Part shown: piece by piece, positions 46,496-54,619 of the stretch
Numbering within the stretch: position 1 is the first letter of the stretch
How the letters are laid out: every line of letters starts with the position of its first letter
DNA from: Burkholderia sp. L27(2015)
GTDB taxonomy: Bacteria; Pseudomonadota; Gammaproteobacteria; Burkholderiales; Burkholderiaceae
Direction: 5' to 3'
NCBI RefSeq assembly: GCF_009765705.1
Contig: NZ_LMUX01000016.1
Location: forward strand, 556,837 to 620,836
DNA length: 64,000 nt
The notes under the pieces: model-generated
The model's database searches: none
What the model saw: the letters and a program-made list of their open reading frames with translations, nothing else
What the model was told of the DNA's origin: nothing
Made by a program: the position numbers and the translations under genes

Positions 46496-46755
46496 TACCT
46501 ATCTCCTTATATTTTTATTGAAGAGAATCGCGCATTGGTTGCCGTGCTGCGGGTTCATTCTAGGCGGTTTCCGGTGCACGGACGTAAGCTTTTCCTTAAT
46601 GGCATTTCGCTGGTTTTCCCATGCGCGGGACCGGGCGGCGCCTGACTGGCAATCCGTCCAGGTAACGGTACGTAAATATTGCGCCTCCTCTCGTAACGAA
46701 AACACGAGCGTATCGAACTAAGCTACCCGCTGCGCATCCAGACCATGACAGCGCT

Positions 46756-47865
46756 ATGCGAGTCGTTCATCTTTCCAGTACCCCTGTTGCAGGAAGCCCC
46801 GGCACCATCGTTGCGGCGCTTAACCGCCTGACCGATGTCCGGGCGCGTCATGTCGTCTTCAATGCCGCGGCCTACGGCGCCCGCACCTTTATCGCCGATA
46901 TCGATTGGTCGACGCAACAGCAGCAAGCGCTTGACGCCATCACTGATGCCGACATCATTCACATCCACCAATTCTTCTCGTTGGACGACACATTCGGGTC
47001 CGGCTTCGCGCAGCGTTTCGGCGACAAGAAAGTGATCCGCCAATATCATTCAGCGCCGCATCTTTGGGCCAAACGCAATCCCCAGCTGATGGAGCAGATC
47101 GTTCGCGAGGACATCCCGCAACTCGTCATCGCGCAGGGTCCCGAGCGCTACTATCCGTTCGCCAGGATCGTGCCGAATTTGATTCCGTTGCACGATCCGC
47201 GCTACCTGCCCAAACCCGAAGCGGATGGCCTGCCGATCGTCGCGTTTTCGCCTAGCGGCAAGGCTTCAGCTTGGCGCACCCGATGGGAAACCAAAGGCGC
47301 TCCGCAAACGTTGAGATTGCTGCGTAAGCTGGAGCGACAAGGTTTGTGTCGGGTCCAGTTGATCATGGACATGCCGCACGACGCGTGCCTGCTTGCCAAG
47401 CAACAAGCTGCCGTCGTGATCGATGAGTGCGTGACGGGCAACTATCATTTGAGTGGCCTGGAAGCGCTGTCGCAAGGCAAGCCCACGTTCGGCTATCTGG
47501 ACGCGCGGGCGCAATTGCAGCTCAGGAAACTCACCGGCGCAGCAGAGTTGCCCTGGATAGACGTGCGCCTTGAAGAAGCGGAACGCCCGCTACGGGACCT
47601 ACTGGCCGACGCAGCGCTACGTAGCGAAATCGGTGCCGCCTCGCGTTTATGGATGGAGCGCTACTACTCGGATAGCGCCATGATCGAGCACTATCGCCAG
47701 GCTTATCTCGATCTCTTCAACGCCCCGGAACGCTTTGGCGTATCGCGCTTTTCCGGACGACGCGATGCCTGGTTTGCCCAGGCACTTCCTGACCACGTTT
47801 GGGCGCAGCGTAAGGAGGCGAGCAGCCTGTGGCGGCGCATCGCGGGCGGCTTTCGGCGCGCGTGA
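46756..47865 (+). CDS. Glycosyltransferase (GT-B, group-1-like)
   Basis: This 369-residue protein opens with MRVVHLSSTPVAGSPGTIVAALN, the typical start of GT-B sugar transferases. A DADIIHIHQFF segment follows, and the C-terminal half has GNYHLSGLEALSQGKPTFGY, which corresponds to the E-x7-E nucleotide-sugar site. It probably transfers a sugar to a cell-surface glycan. No other envelope-sugar genes are adjacent, so it stands alone. No membrane helix is seen. Confidence 0.8.
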   Translation: MRVVHLSSTPVAGSPGTIVAALNRLTDVRARHVVFNAAAYGARTFIADIDWSTQQQQALDAITDADIIHIHQFFSLDDTFGSGFAQRFGDKKVIRQYHSAPHLWAKRNPQLMEQIVREDIPQLVIAQGPERYYPFARIVPNLIPLHDPRYLPKPEADGLPIVAFSPSGKASAWRTRWETKGAPQTLRLLRKLERQGLCRVQLIMDMPHDACLLAKQQAAVVIDECVTGNYHLSGLEALSQGKPTFGYLDARAQLQLRKLTGAAELPWIDVRLEEAERPLRDLLADAALRSEIGAASRLWMERYYSDSAMIEHYRQAYLDLFNAPERFGVSRFSGRRDAWFAQALPDHVWAQRKEASSLWRRIAGGFRRA

Positions 47866-47926
47866 TATGCTAAAACGGTATGCCCGTTGATCACGATAGA
47901 TCGTGGGCCGCCGCTGGAGATGTGTC

Positions 47927-48865
47927 ATGTCGCGTCGCCTTCCACCGCTATCATCGCTGCGCTTCTTCGAAGCGGCGGGGCGGTATCAGAGTTTCAAGCT
48001 CGCCGCCGCGGAGTTGAACGTGACGCCCAGCGCGGTAAGTCACGGGATCGTCAGTCTGGAGCAGGCACTCGGCGTCGAGCTTTTCATCCGCGAGCCCCGA
48101 AGGCTCACATTGACGCCCGAGGGCGCCGATTATCTCCTTTACGTTTCCAAAGCGTTTTCCTTGATCGCAACGGGAACGCAACGTCTACCGAATCGCGAGG
48201 CGCATCGCACCATTGCCGTAAGCTGTGCGCCCACGCTCGCGTCCAGGTGGCTGCTGCCCCGGCTGCCTGGCTTCTGCAATCAATGGCCGAACATCAATGT
48301 CACCGTCGACACGTCCCGCCATCAGGTTGGCTTTCCTGTCGATGGGTTCGATTTCGCGATTCGGATGAGCCGGGCACCCGTCGCGGGAGCGGCATGGACG
48401 CGACTGTTCGGTGAACAGTTGGCCCCGGTGTGCAGCCCCGTCTATCGTGATTCCCTGGTCGATGAAGCGGGCAACGTCGATCTTCGCCGTGCGACGCTGA
48501 TCCACGTCAATCCCGCTAGTGAAGATTGGCAAGCGTGGTTGGATATCACGGGCACGGAGGGCGTCGACGCATCAGGCGGCTTGCGCTTCGACACGATCCA
48601 ACTGGCGTTCGAGGCAGCGATTGCAGGCTTGGGCGTGGCTCTCGGTAGACGGCCGTTGGTAGACCGGGAGCTCGCTGCGCAGACTTTGGTCGAATTGGGT
48701 CCGGCAGCGGTGAGCGCCGAAACAGCCTACTGGTTGGTGAGTTCGGAAGGCGCGGACCACCGGCCCGACCTCTTAGGCTTCAAACGGTGGCTGCTCACAG
48801 AGGCTGAGATGTTCGAGCGCAACGCTGTGACTACCGACGCCGACGCGCAGACCCTGATCGACTAG
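47927..48865 (+). CDS. LysR-family regulator, GcvA-like
   Basis: This 312-residue regulator starts MSRRLPPLSSLRFFEAAGRYQSFKLAAAEL, a GcvA-type helix-turn-helix. DGFDFAIRMSRAP in the effector domain is another GcvA-branch feature. GGAG lies 8 bases before the ATG at 47927. It is followed in the same direction by an MFS exporter gene 148 bases away, its likely target. Effector unknown. Confidence 0.93.
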   Translation: MSRRLPPLSSLRFFEAAGRYQSFKLAAAELNVTPSAVSHGIVSLEQALGVELFIREPRRLTLTPEGADYLLYVSKAFSLIATGTQRLPNREAHRTIAVSCAPTLASRWLLPRLPGFCNQWPNINVTVDTSRHQVGFPVDGFDFAIRMSRAPVAGAAWTRLFGEQLAPVCSPVYRDSLVDEAGNVDLRRATLIHVNPASEDWQAWLDITGTEGVDASGGLRFDTIQLAFEAAIAGLGVALGRRPLVDRELAAQTLVELGPAAVSAETAYWLVSSEGADHRPDLLGFKRWLLTEAEMFERNAVTTDADAQTLID

Positions 48866-48873
48866 CATCGCCA

Positions 48874-48901
48874 CTCATCGAAAGCAGCTCATCGAAAGCA
48901 G
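48874..48901 (+). repeat. Tandem 14-bp duplication
   Basis: CTCATCGAAAGCAG occurs twice head to tail (48874-48887 and 48888-48901), with a partial third copy CTCATCAAAA near 48914. It lies between the LysR and MFS genes. Confidence 0.7.
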
Positions 48902-49013
48902 TTCACCAAGCGGCTCATCAAAATGACAGGTGAGGGTTCTTCACTTGTCATCAAAATACTTTCCTTTGTCGGCTCTCGCGCTCGCTGCCAGTATGCGATC
49001 AAGGAGAGTCGAA

Positions 49014-50387
49014 ATGATGCTTACATTCAACAGCTGGACCCTGGCGCCTTTGAAGAATCGCGCGACGCTCATCGTAGTTTCGGGCGCACTCATCCTCAGT
49101 GCCGCGATGGGAACACGGCAGACCTTTGGTCTATTTATCGGCCCGTTTTCCTTCGATCGCGGCATGCCGGTCACTCTCGTCGCCTTTGCGATCGCGCTTC
49201 ACAATCTCGTGTGGGGCGTCGCGCAACCGTTCGCGGGAGCTGCCGCGGATCGCTACGGCTCGACGCCGGTGGTCGCGTTCGGCGCGACCGCGTTTGCTGC
49301 CGGCCTGGCGCTCGCAGCCGTGGCACCGTCGGGCGCCATGCTCGTGGTCGGCATGGGTTTGCTGGTCGGCATCGGGATCAGTTGCACCACCTTCGGCGTT
49401 GTCTTGCCGGCGGTCGGTCGCGTGGTCTCTGCGCAAAGGCGCAGCATGGTGATGGGCTTGGTGAGCGCAGGCGGCTCGCTGGGCCAAGTTCTTATCATTC
49501 CCTTGGCCCAGACGATCAGGGCAACGTCGGGCGTATCCGCGTCGCTTCTTGTACTCGCGTTCCTGATGTTGTTGGTGGCGCCGTTCGGGATCGTTCTTGG
49601 TCGCAGAGAATCAGGCCGAGACATGGGCCGAGACATGGGCCGAGACATGGGCCGAGACCCAGGCCAAGACCCAGGCCAAGACATGGACGTAGACCCGGGC
49701 GGTACTCGATCGTCGGCGCAGCCGCCTGCATCTTCCTTGCGTGAGGTGTTAGCGCAGGCATCCCGGCACCGTGGATACCGTCTTCTCACATTGGGTTTCT
49801 TCGCCTGCGGATTTCAGCTGGCCTTCATCGGAACGCATCTGCCGGGGTATTTGTTCCTCTGTCATATGCCCATAGGGTTGGGGGCGACCGCGCTGGCACT
49901 GATCGGTTTATTCAACATGGGGGGCAGCTGGGCGTGCGGCTGGTTGGGTGGACGCTTTCGCCAGCAATATGTTCTGGGATGGCTCTATCTGATCAGAAGC
50001 GTCACCATCGCGGTTTTTATTCTTTTGCCGAAGACGCCCGCATCGGTCGTCGTCTTCGCGGCCGTGATGGGTTTGACTTGGCTGGGGACCGTGCCGCTGA
50101 CGAGCGGATTGGTCGCGAAGATTTTCGGCATGGGCCATTTGGGAACGTTGTTCGGCGTGTGTTTTCTGAGCCATCAAATCGGCTCATTTCTCGGTGCATG
50201 GCTAGGCGGCTTCGTCTTCGACGTGACCGGCTCCTATTCTTTGATATGGGCAGCCACGGTCGCGGCTGGGCTGTTGGCCGCGATGCTGCACTTTCCCATT
50301 GACGATACGGCGGTGGGCACCCCGATCCTGCATGAGGTGGAAAATGAGGTGAAGAGTGAGGTGGAAAACGAGTTGGCACCTGGGTGA
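49014..50387 (+). CDS. MFS transporter with a repetitive central loop
   Basis: This 457-residue transporter has about 12 hydrophobic spans and the start GALILSAAMGTRQTFGLFIGP, typical of the OFA/monocarboxylate-type MFS group. The central cytoplasmic loop is inflated by six 12-bp repeats encoding GRDM/GRDP/GQDP units (49614-49685). AAGGAG lies 7 bases before ATG 49014; the frame opens earlier at 48930 but without a good start. It is probably controlled by the LysR gene upstream. The C-terminus is acidic (EVENEVKSEVENEL), also mildly repetitive. Confidence 0.92.
   Translation: MMLTFNSWTLAPLKNRATLIVVSGALILSAAMGTRQTFGLFIGPFSFDRGMPVTLVAFAIALHNLVWGVAQPFAGAAADRYGSTPVVAFGATAFAAGLALAAVAPSGAMLVVGMGLLVGIGISCTTFGVVLPAVGRVVSAQRRSMVMGLVSAGGSLGQVLIIPLAQTIRATSGVSASLLVLAFLMLLVAPFGIVLGRRESGRDMGRDMGRDMGRDPGQDPGQDMDVDPGGTRSSAQPPASSLREVLAQASRHRGYRLLTLGFFACGFQLAFIGTHLPGYLFLCHMPIGLGATALALIGLFNMGGSWACGWLGGRFRQQYVLGWLYLIRSVTIAVFILLPKTPASVVVFAAVMGLTWLGTVPLTSGLVAKIFGMGHLGTLFGVCFLSHQIGSFLGAWLGGFVFDVTGSYSLIWAATVAAGLLAAMLHFPIDDTAVGTPILHEVENEVKSEVENELAPG
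49614..49685 (+). repeat. In-frame 12-bp minisatellite in MFS gene
   Basis: Six head-to-tail 12-bp units of the form GGCCGAGACATG / GGCCAAGACCCA. The period is a multiple of three, so copy-number change keeps the frame. Confidence 0.85.
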
Positions 50388-50431
50388 GCCGGGCCGAACC
50401 GCCTCGCGATCAGCGTTCCACGGTGGGCGAA

Positions 50432-51076
50432 CTAAGATCCGGATCGCACGCCGAAGAGGGTCTGCCACAACTCCTGGAACACACTCGCGGGGTGTTGGCC
50501 CGATTCCGCTTTCGATGACGCGCTTTGTGCGTTTTCTCGTTGCTCGGGTGACACGGAGGATTCTGTAACATTTCCCGGGTCGGCCGAGGTTCGCGCGGCG
50601 GCGGCCGCGGCAGCAACGTCGGCCTGCCGCGACGCGTGCAACGCGCATACGCTGTCGGCAACACGGTTCGCGAGTTGAACATCGCACGGCCGCCCGAGCA
50701 ACACGCCAAACACGACATCGCGGTTATAACCCTCGGACGCGAACCGCATTGCCAGCGTAACGATCTCGGCATACTCGGCGTCAGCCGCAGCCTGAGCCGC
50801 AGCCTCGCGTTCGGCACGCAATTCTTCTTCCTGCTGTCGTTGATGCTCCCAATCGCGCATCTGTTTCGCGAAGACGTCGTCGTAGATTTTGCGCTGCGCG
50901 GGGTCGGAGAGAATCGCGTAGGCCTCTTTGATTTCCTGAAATGCCGCTCGCGCCACATCCTCGGGACCGACATTGCGGTCCGGATGCCACCGCATAGCGG
51001 CTTTCCTATACGCCCGCTTGATTTCATCCTCGGTCGCGTCGTCGCGTACCCCGAGCGTGTCATATAAGGTTGTCAT
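50432..51076 (-). CDS. DnaJ-domain protein
   Basis: This 214-residue J-domain co-chaperone has a J domain over residues 1-68 with HPD at 31-33, the tripeptide that stimulates DnaK. A charged coiled-coil-like stretch (residues about 70-105, rich in Glu, Arg, Gln, Ala) follows. There is no Gly/Phe or zinc region, so it is a type III J protein with a private client. The C-terminal third is low complexity. GGCGGA precedes ATG 51076; the frame extends further upstream to 51172. Confidence 0.9.
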   Translation of the reverse strand: MTTLYDTLGVRDDATEDEIKRAYRKAAMRWHPDRNVGPEDVARAAFQEIKEAYAILSDPAQRKIYDDVFAKQMRDWEHQRQQEEELRAEREAAAQAAADAEYAEIVTLAMRFASEGYNRDVVFGVLLGRPCDVQLANRVADSVCALHASRQADVAAAAAAARTSADPGNVTESSVSPEQRENAQSASSKAESGQHPASVFQELWQTLFGVRSGS

Positions 51077-51431
51077 TTTCCGCCACATCGGATTCGTGTC
51101 GGAGCATCCTAGCACGGGAAAACCCTTAGCGATGCAGCCCCGCATTTCACACCGGACGGCACCCTCGACCACACCCGTGATTTGAAGTTTTCATTGTAGA
51201 TTGTCGACTAAGTTGTTGATTCAAGGTGATTATTTAAACCCTAGGTAATACTTTTTTTCTTGCATAAGACATAAAACGAATATTAGTATGCTCACTCTAG
51301 AGGGATGGAATTTAGTTAAGCAATACTAAGCATCTACTGAGCGCGCTGGTAACTGTCGATTCGCGTATCGTCGGTGCAACAACGGCGGTTTTTTGCCGGC
51401 TAAGTGGATGCTTGTCATACAGGAGACACAA

Positions 51432-51650
51432 ATGTTGAGTCCCCATGAACTGGCCACCTTGATATTAGTCAAAAACGCGCCCGATCAAATTGAATTAGAC
51501 CGCATGGAGCTTGGCATCCTGCTGATGTTGCAACTAGTTGTCTTGAAAGAATTCGGATCGAAACAATATCCTCATATCACGCGCTACGGCGAATCCATTC
51601 TTAAAGCCGCCGAGCAATTCCGAAAAAACTATCTCACGCGCGAGGAGTAG
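51432..51650 (+). CDS. Small uncharacterised protein (72 aa)
   Basis: The 72-residue protein begins MLSPHELATLILVKNAPDQIEL and ends in charged residues (FRKNYLTREE). It looks like a short helical DNA- or protein-binding factor, but no family is recognised. AGGAG lies 6 bases before the ATG at 51432. It is preceded by about 245 bases of AT-rich DNA with a plausible promoter (TTGCAT near 51267, TATTAG near 51289), so it seems separately expressed. An earlier in-frame ATG at 51393 lacks a ribosome site. Confidence 0.75.
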   Translation: MLSPHELATLILVKNAPDQIELDRMELGILLMLQLVVLKEFGSKQYPHITRYGESILKAAEQFRKNYLTREE

Positions 51651-51786
51651 CAGTGAGGTTATTAATTGTTGAAATTGCGCGGTCCCGAGCGGAAAAAGTG
51701 GGTTCTAGCGTACAGGCCGGCTTACGCAGCCGTCACCTCGACACGGAAATCGACGAGTACTTCCTCTTGATATCGAGCGTAGCGAA

Positions 51787-52530
51787 ATGACAAAACAAGT
51801 GGCCTTGGTCACGGGCGGGATGGGCGGACTCGGTGAAGCGATAAGCATCAAACTGTATGATGCCGGCTACACCGTGGCGGTCACCTTCTCCCCGTGCAAC
51901 ACTGGCGCGCCCGGCTGGCTGGCCGCCATGGAGGCCGAAGGCCGGCGGTTCCATGCATACCAGGTGGACGTTGCCGACTACGACTCGTGCCAACAATGCG
52001 CGGCGCAGGTCCAGGCCGAGGTCGGCCCCGTCGACATCCTGATCAATAACGCCGGCATCACACGCGATGCGAGCTTCAAGAAGCTCGATAAAGTCAATTG
52101 GGATGCGGTGTTACGTACCAATCTCGACTCGGTATTCAATATGACCAAGCCCGTGTGCGACGGTATGGTCGAGCGAGGGTGGGGCCGCATTATCAATGTG
52201 TCGTCCATCATCGGTTGCAAGGGCGGTTTCGGCCAGAGCAACTATGCGGCGGCCAAAGCGGGGATGCACGGTTTCACGAAATCGCTCGCGCTCGAGGTGG
52301 CGAAGAAAGGGGTGACGGTCAACTCGATCTCGCCCGGGTTTATTGCAACCAAGATGGTGACGGCGGTGCCGCAGGAAATCCTGGACGCCAAAATCATTTC
52401 CCAGATTCCGGTCGGACGCCTCGGGCAACCCGAGGAGGTGGCCGCACTGGTGCTCTACTTGTGCTCGCGCGACGCCGCTTTTGTGACGGGAGCGAACATC
52501 GCGATCAACGGCGGGCAGCATCTGCAGTGA
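51787..52530 (+). CDS. phaB: Acetoacetyl-CoA reductase, PhaB type
   Basis: This 247-residue classical SDR starts TKQVALVTGGMGGLGEAI. It contains NNAGITRD and the catalytic Ser-Tyr-Lys set, with SNYAAAKAG placing Tyr near 153 and Lys near 157. TFSPCNTGAPGWLAAMEAEG resembles the PhaB NADPH/substrate region. PhaB makes (R)-3-hydroxybutyryl-CoA for polyhydroxybutyrate. The usual partners phaC and phaA are not adjacent, so this is a stand-alone copy. FabG-like fatty-acid reductase activity is the alternative. Confidence 0.88.
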   Translation: MTKQVALVTGGMGGLGEAISIKLYDAGYTVAVTFSPCNTGAPGWLAAMEAEGRRFHAYQVDVADYDSCQQCAAQVQAEVGPVDILINNAGITRDASFKKLDKVNWDAVLRTNLDSVFNMTKPVCDGMVERGWGRIINVSSIIGCKGGFGQSNYAAAKAGMHGFTKSLALEVAKKGVTVNSISPGFIATKMVTAVPQEILDAKIISQIPVGRLGQPEEVAALVLYLCSRDAAFVTGANIAINGGQHLQ

Positions 52531-52623
52531 TTAAAGAATTTTGCAAAATTGCCGATCTATCGGAAGATGGCGGCAATTCGCTGCCTAATCGATCACGGCA
52601 ATTCGCTGCCTATGCACACACCT

Positions 52624-53205
52624 ATGAAAAATACGCTCCGTCTCGCTGGTTGCGCGGTTACTGCTGCAATAACGCTGTCCGCGTGTGGTTTGGTGCCGAC
52701 TAAAGCCGATAACAAGATGGTTGGCATCGTGACAACAAGCAACATCGCGAACGACGACGCGTCCCGGGGCGGTGCACTGGCTCGCCGGACCCTATTCGCG
52801 TTGGCGGGCGGCGATAAAGCGACGTCGTCGCTGGATCTGTACGAAGCCATACGCCGGTGCGATCCGGGTAAAACCGTTTGTCATACTGGCGTGGCGAAGC
52901 TGACGTCGAGCGTGTTTATTGCGTCGATATCCGATAGCTCGGCGCTCGTGGACGTCTCAGCGACATTCGACGTCGGGCCGCGCGAGGGTAGTTCCGCGCC
53001 CGGTTCACGCCAGGCGGATTCCGCTGCCCAAGTGGCACTCAGGGCGCACAAGGATTTTCGTGAAGCGATGGCGCTGGAGTACGGAAAGCCGAAAACGATC
53101 GCGTTCGACTACGGCGCGACCTTGACGGTTTGTCTAAGCCATTTGGACCGATTTCAGATGCCGTTGGACCGGACATGCAACTCGCCGGCAGCGGCGACTC
53201 ACTAA
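52624..53205 (+). CDS. Putative lipoprotein of unknown function
   Basis: This 193-residue protein has a lipoprotein signal: MKNTLRLAGCAVTAAITLSACG, with the lipobox LSAC modified Cys near residue 21. The mature part contains four further Cys (RRCDPGKTVCH, LTVCL, DRTCN) that may form disulfides. No known domain is recognised. Starts at 52612 (MHTP) or 52549 are possible but add no signal features. It lies 94 bases after phaB. Confidence 0.75.
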   Translation: MKNTLRLAGCAVTAAITLSACGLVPTKADNKMVGIVTTSNIANDDASRGGALARRTLFALAGGDKATSSLDLYEAIRRCDPGKTVCHTGVAKLTSSVFIASISDSSALVDVSATFDVGPREGSSAPGSRQADSAAQVALRAHKDFREAMALEYGKPKTIAFDYGATLTVCLSHLDRFQMPLDRTCNSPAAATH

Positions 53206-53276
53206 ACCACGGCAACCCCGGCAGGTGTTCGAACAGAGGGTTGGCCGCGCGCTCGATCTCACTCCGTGATGTCGCT

Positions 53277-53303
53277 TGTATATATCACCTCGTGACATAT
53301 ACT
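53277..53303. promoter_or_regulatory. Palindromic operator copy 1 (ATATATCAC-N3-GTGACATAT)
   Basis: TGTATATATCAC, spacer CTC, GTGACATATACT: 12-base arms with two mismatches. It lies 58 bases before the small membrane protein gene at 53361. A closely similar palindrome lies at 54543-54563. Confidence 0.65.
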
Positions 53304-53360
53304 TGAGATAAACGCCGCAGATAAGTTTGGAAAAAGCGGCTGGAAAGCGAGGGGGGCGTC

Positions 53361-53546
53361 ATGGTTATCGATAACGACTTCGAGATCACCTATCTGCTGC
53401 TTGTTTTTGCACTGCTGGGCGTGATTCTGCTGGGTAACGTGCTGTCGGTGCTTCACTTGCACACGCGACACCCCACTCTGATCGGCGCTGCGCTCGGCGC
53501 ATTGCTCGGTTTTGCGCTGATCGAAGCGATGCCGCTTGTTACGTAG
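53361..53546 (+). CDS. Small membrane protein (61 aa)
   Basis: The 61-residue protein has two likely membrane helices: LLLVFALLGVILLGNVLSVL (about 12-31) and a second around residues 40-57 (GAALGALLGFALIEAM). A short His-rich loop HLHTRHP joins them. No family is recognised. It starts 58 bases after an operator-like palindrome and ends 47 bases before the universal stress gene, so the two are probably cotranscribed. ATG follows AGGGGGGCGTC. The function is unknown. Confidence 0.7.
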   Translation: MVIDNDFEITYLLLVFALLGVILLGNVLSVLHLHTRHPTLIGAALGALLGFALIEAMPLVT

Positions 53547-53592
53547 GCGCCGGCCGCCGCCGCGGGAGCCTCGTGAATTGGAGGGCCGCATC

Positions 53593-54111
53593 ATGTCTAC
53601 ATTTAAACGTATGCTGTTGTGTTACGACACCACGCGCGAAGGCCGACGAGCGCTGCGCGACGGCGCCGAGTTGGCCCAGCTATTCAAGGCGGAAACGCAT
53701 TTGCTCGCGGTGCTCGACAATTCGCGCTGGATGCGTGGGTTCGATGCTGTCTCGGAGGTTCCATTCGACGTGGAAGAGCAGACTGCCAAAGAAATACTCG
53801 AAGAAGGCGTGGCGAAGCTCGAAGCGTTGGGGATCAGCGCGATCGGGCATTTCGCGATTGGCAATCCGATGGATCGTATTCCGTTCTTTGCCAATGCGCT
53901 GCACGTCGACTTGGTTGTACTGGGACACCATCGTAGCGGGCGGCTGGCACGCTGGTGGAGCGGCGTGGACGACGGGCGTCTGCTGGACCGTGTTTCATGC
54001 AGCATGCTGGTCGTCAATGCAACGGAGCATGCCGGGGCATGGGAACACGATGACGTAGCCCAAACCACCCAGGACAAACGCAGCACGCAAGCAGATATCG
54101 GTGCGCCGTAA
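53593..54111 (+). CDS. Universal stress protein (UspA family)
   Basis: The 172-residue UspA-fold protein starts FKRMLLCYDTTREGRRALRDGAELA. The nucleotide-binding loop is near VLGHHRSGRLARWWSG-x-DDGRLLDRVSCSMLVV (about 115-148). The last 25 residues extend beyond the domain. GGAGG lies 8 bases before the ATG at 53593. USPs respond to starvation, oxygen and envelope stress by binding ATP or other nucleotides. The shared palindrome upstream suggests coordinated control with the nearby channel gene. Confidence 0.92.
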   Translation: MSTFKRMLLCYDTTREGRRALRDGAELAQLFKAETHLLAVLDNSRWMRGFDAVSEVPFDVEEQTAKEILEEGVAKLEALGISAIGHFAIGNPMDRIPFFANALHVDLVVLGHHRSGRLARWWSGVDDGRLLDRVSCSMLVVNATEHAGAWEHDDVAQTTQDKRSTQADIGAP

Positions 54112-54145
54112 CTTCAAGCGCGCCGGGCTGAGCGCAGGCCTATTC

Positions 54146-54177
54146 GCGGGCCTATGAGTGGACTCACGCAGGCCCGC
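54146..54177. terminator. Bidirectional hairpin between convergent genes
   Basis: GCGGGCCT (54146-54153) pairs with AGGCCCGC (54170-54177), with a second inner stem GAGTG/CTCAC. It lies between the convergent stress-protein and DUF1840 genes. There is no long T run, but the strong nested stem and position suggest a terminator for both. Confidence 0.6.
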
Positions 54178-54498
54178 TCAGATGCCCCAAAGAATGTCGG
54201 CATCCTGCTCACGCGCCTGACGCAACATGTCCAGAAACGGGTAGGCCCGCTGTGATAGGCCGCCCGACGTTTCTCCGTTCCCGGCGGTATGCAACTGACG
54301 ACTAGCCTCGTACTCAGCGCGTAGCTCCTGGTCTGCATAAATCGCTGTCTCCAGCCGTGCGATGGCTCTGGGAAGTTCTCCACAGGCCAGCACACCGCGC
54401 TCGCCCAGCCGCTTGCCGATAAGCCCCAGCAGATATTGCGCGAGGTCCGAGAGCATCCGAACGTCCGGTGCCGCAGGCGATTTGAACGTGATCAACAT
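54178..54498 (-). CDS. DUF1840-domain protein
   Basis: This 106-residue protein starts MLITFKSPAAPDVRMLSDLAQYLL and contains GVLACGELPRAIARLETAI, the conserved DUF1840 pattern. Members are small cytosolic proteins common in beta-proteobacteria and of unknown function. GGAGG precedes the ATG. It diverges from the ClC channel gene, with the second operator-like palindrome between them. Confidence 0.88.
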   Translation of the reverse strand: MLITFKSPAAPDVRMLSDLAQYLLGLIGKRLGERGVLACGELPRAIARLETAIYADQELRAEYEASRQLHTAGNGETSGGLSQRAYPFLDMLRQAREQDADILWGI

Positions 54499-54542
54499 GG
54501 TGCCTCCTTGCCCGACCTAGCAATCGCGAGCTTGTCTGTATT

Positions 54543-54563
54543 ATATATCACACCGTGATATAT
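54543..54563. promoter_or_regulatory. Palindromic operator copy 2 (ATATATCAC-N3-GTGATATAT)
   Basis: A perfect 9-bp inverted repeat with spacer ACC (54543-54551 and 54555-54563), lying between the DUF1840 and ClC genes. It matches the copy at 53277-53303 at 17 of 18 arm positions. Confidence 0.7.
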
Positions 54564-54619
54564 TCTTAAACTTGTAAGTTATTTGCTTGGGTTTGTTTTA
54601 TTAATCGCTAGGAGTCGAC

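Noticed and set aside
49614-49685. CRISPR array
   Set aside because: Units are 12 bp, contiguous and in frame inside a transporter gene; no spacers.
53277-53303. FNR/Anr or NsrR site
   Set aside because: The half site ATATATCAC with 3-bp spacer differs from TTGAT-N4-ATCAA and from known NsrR patterns.
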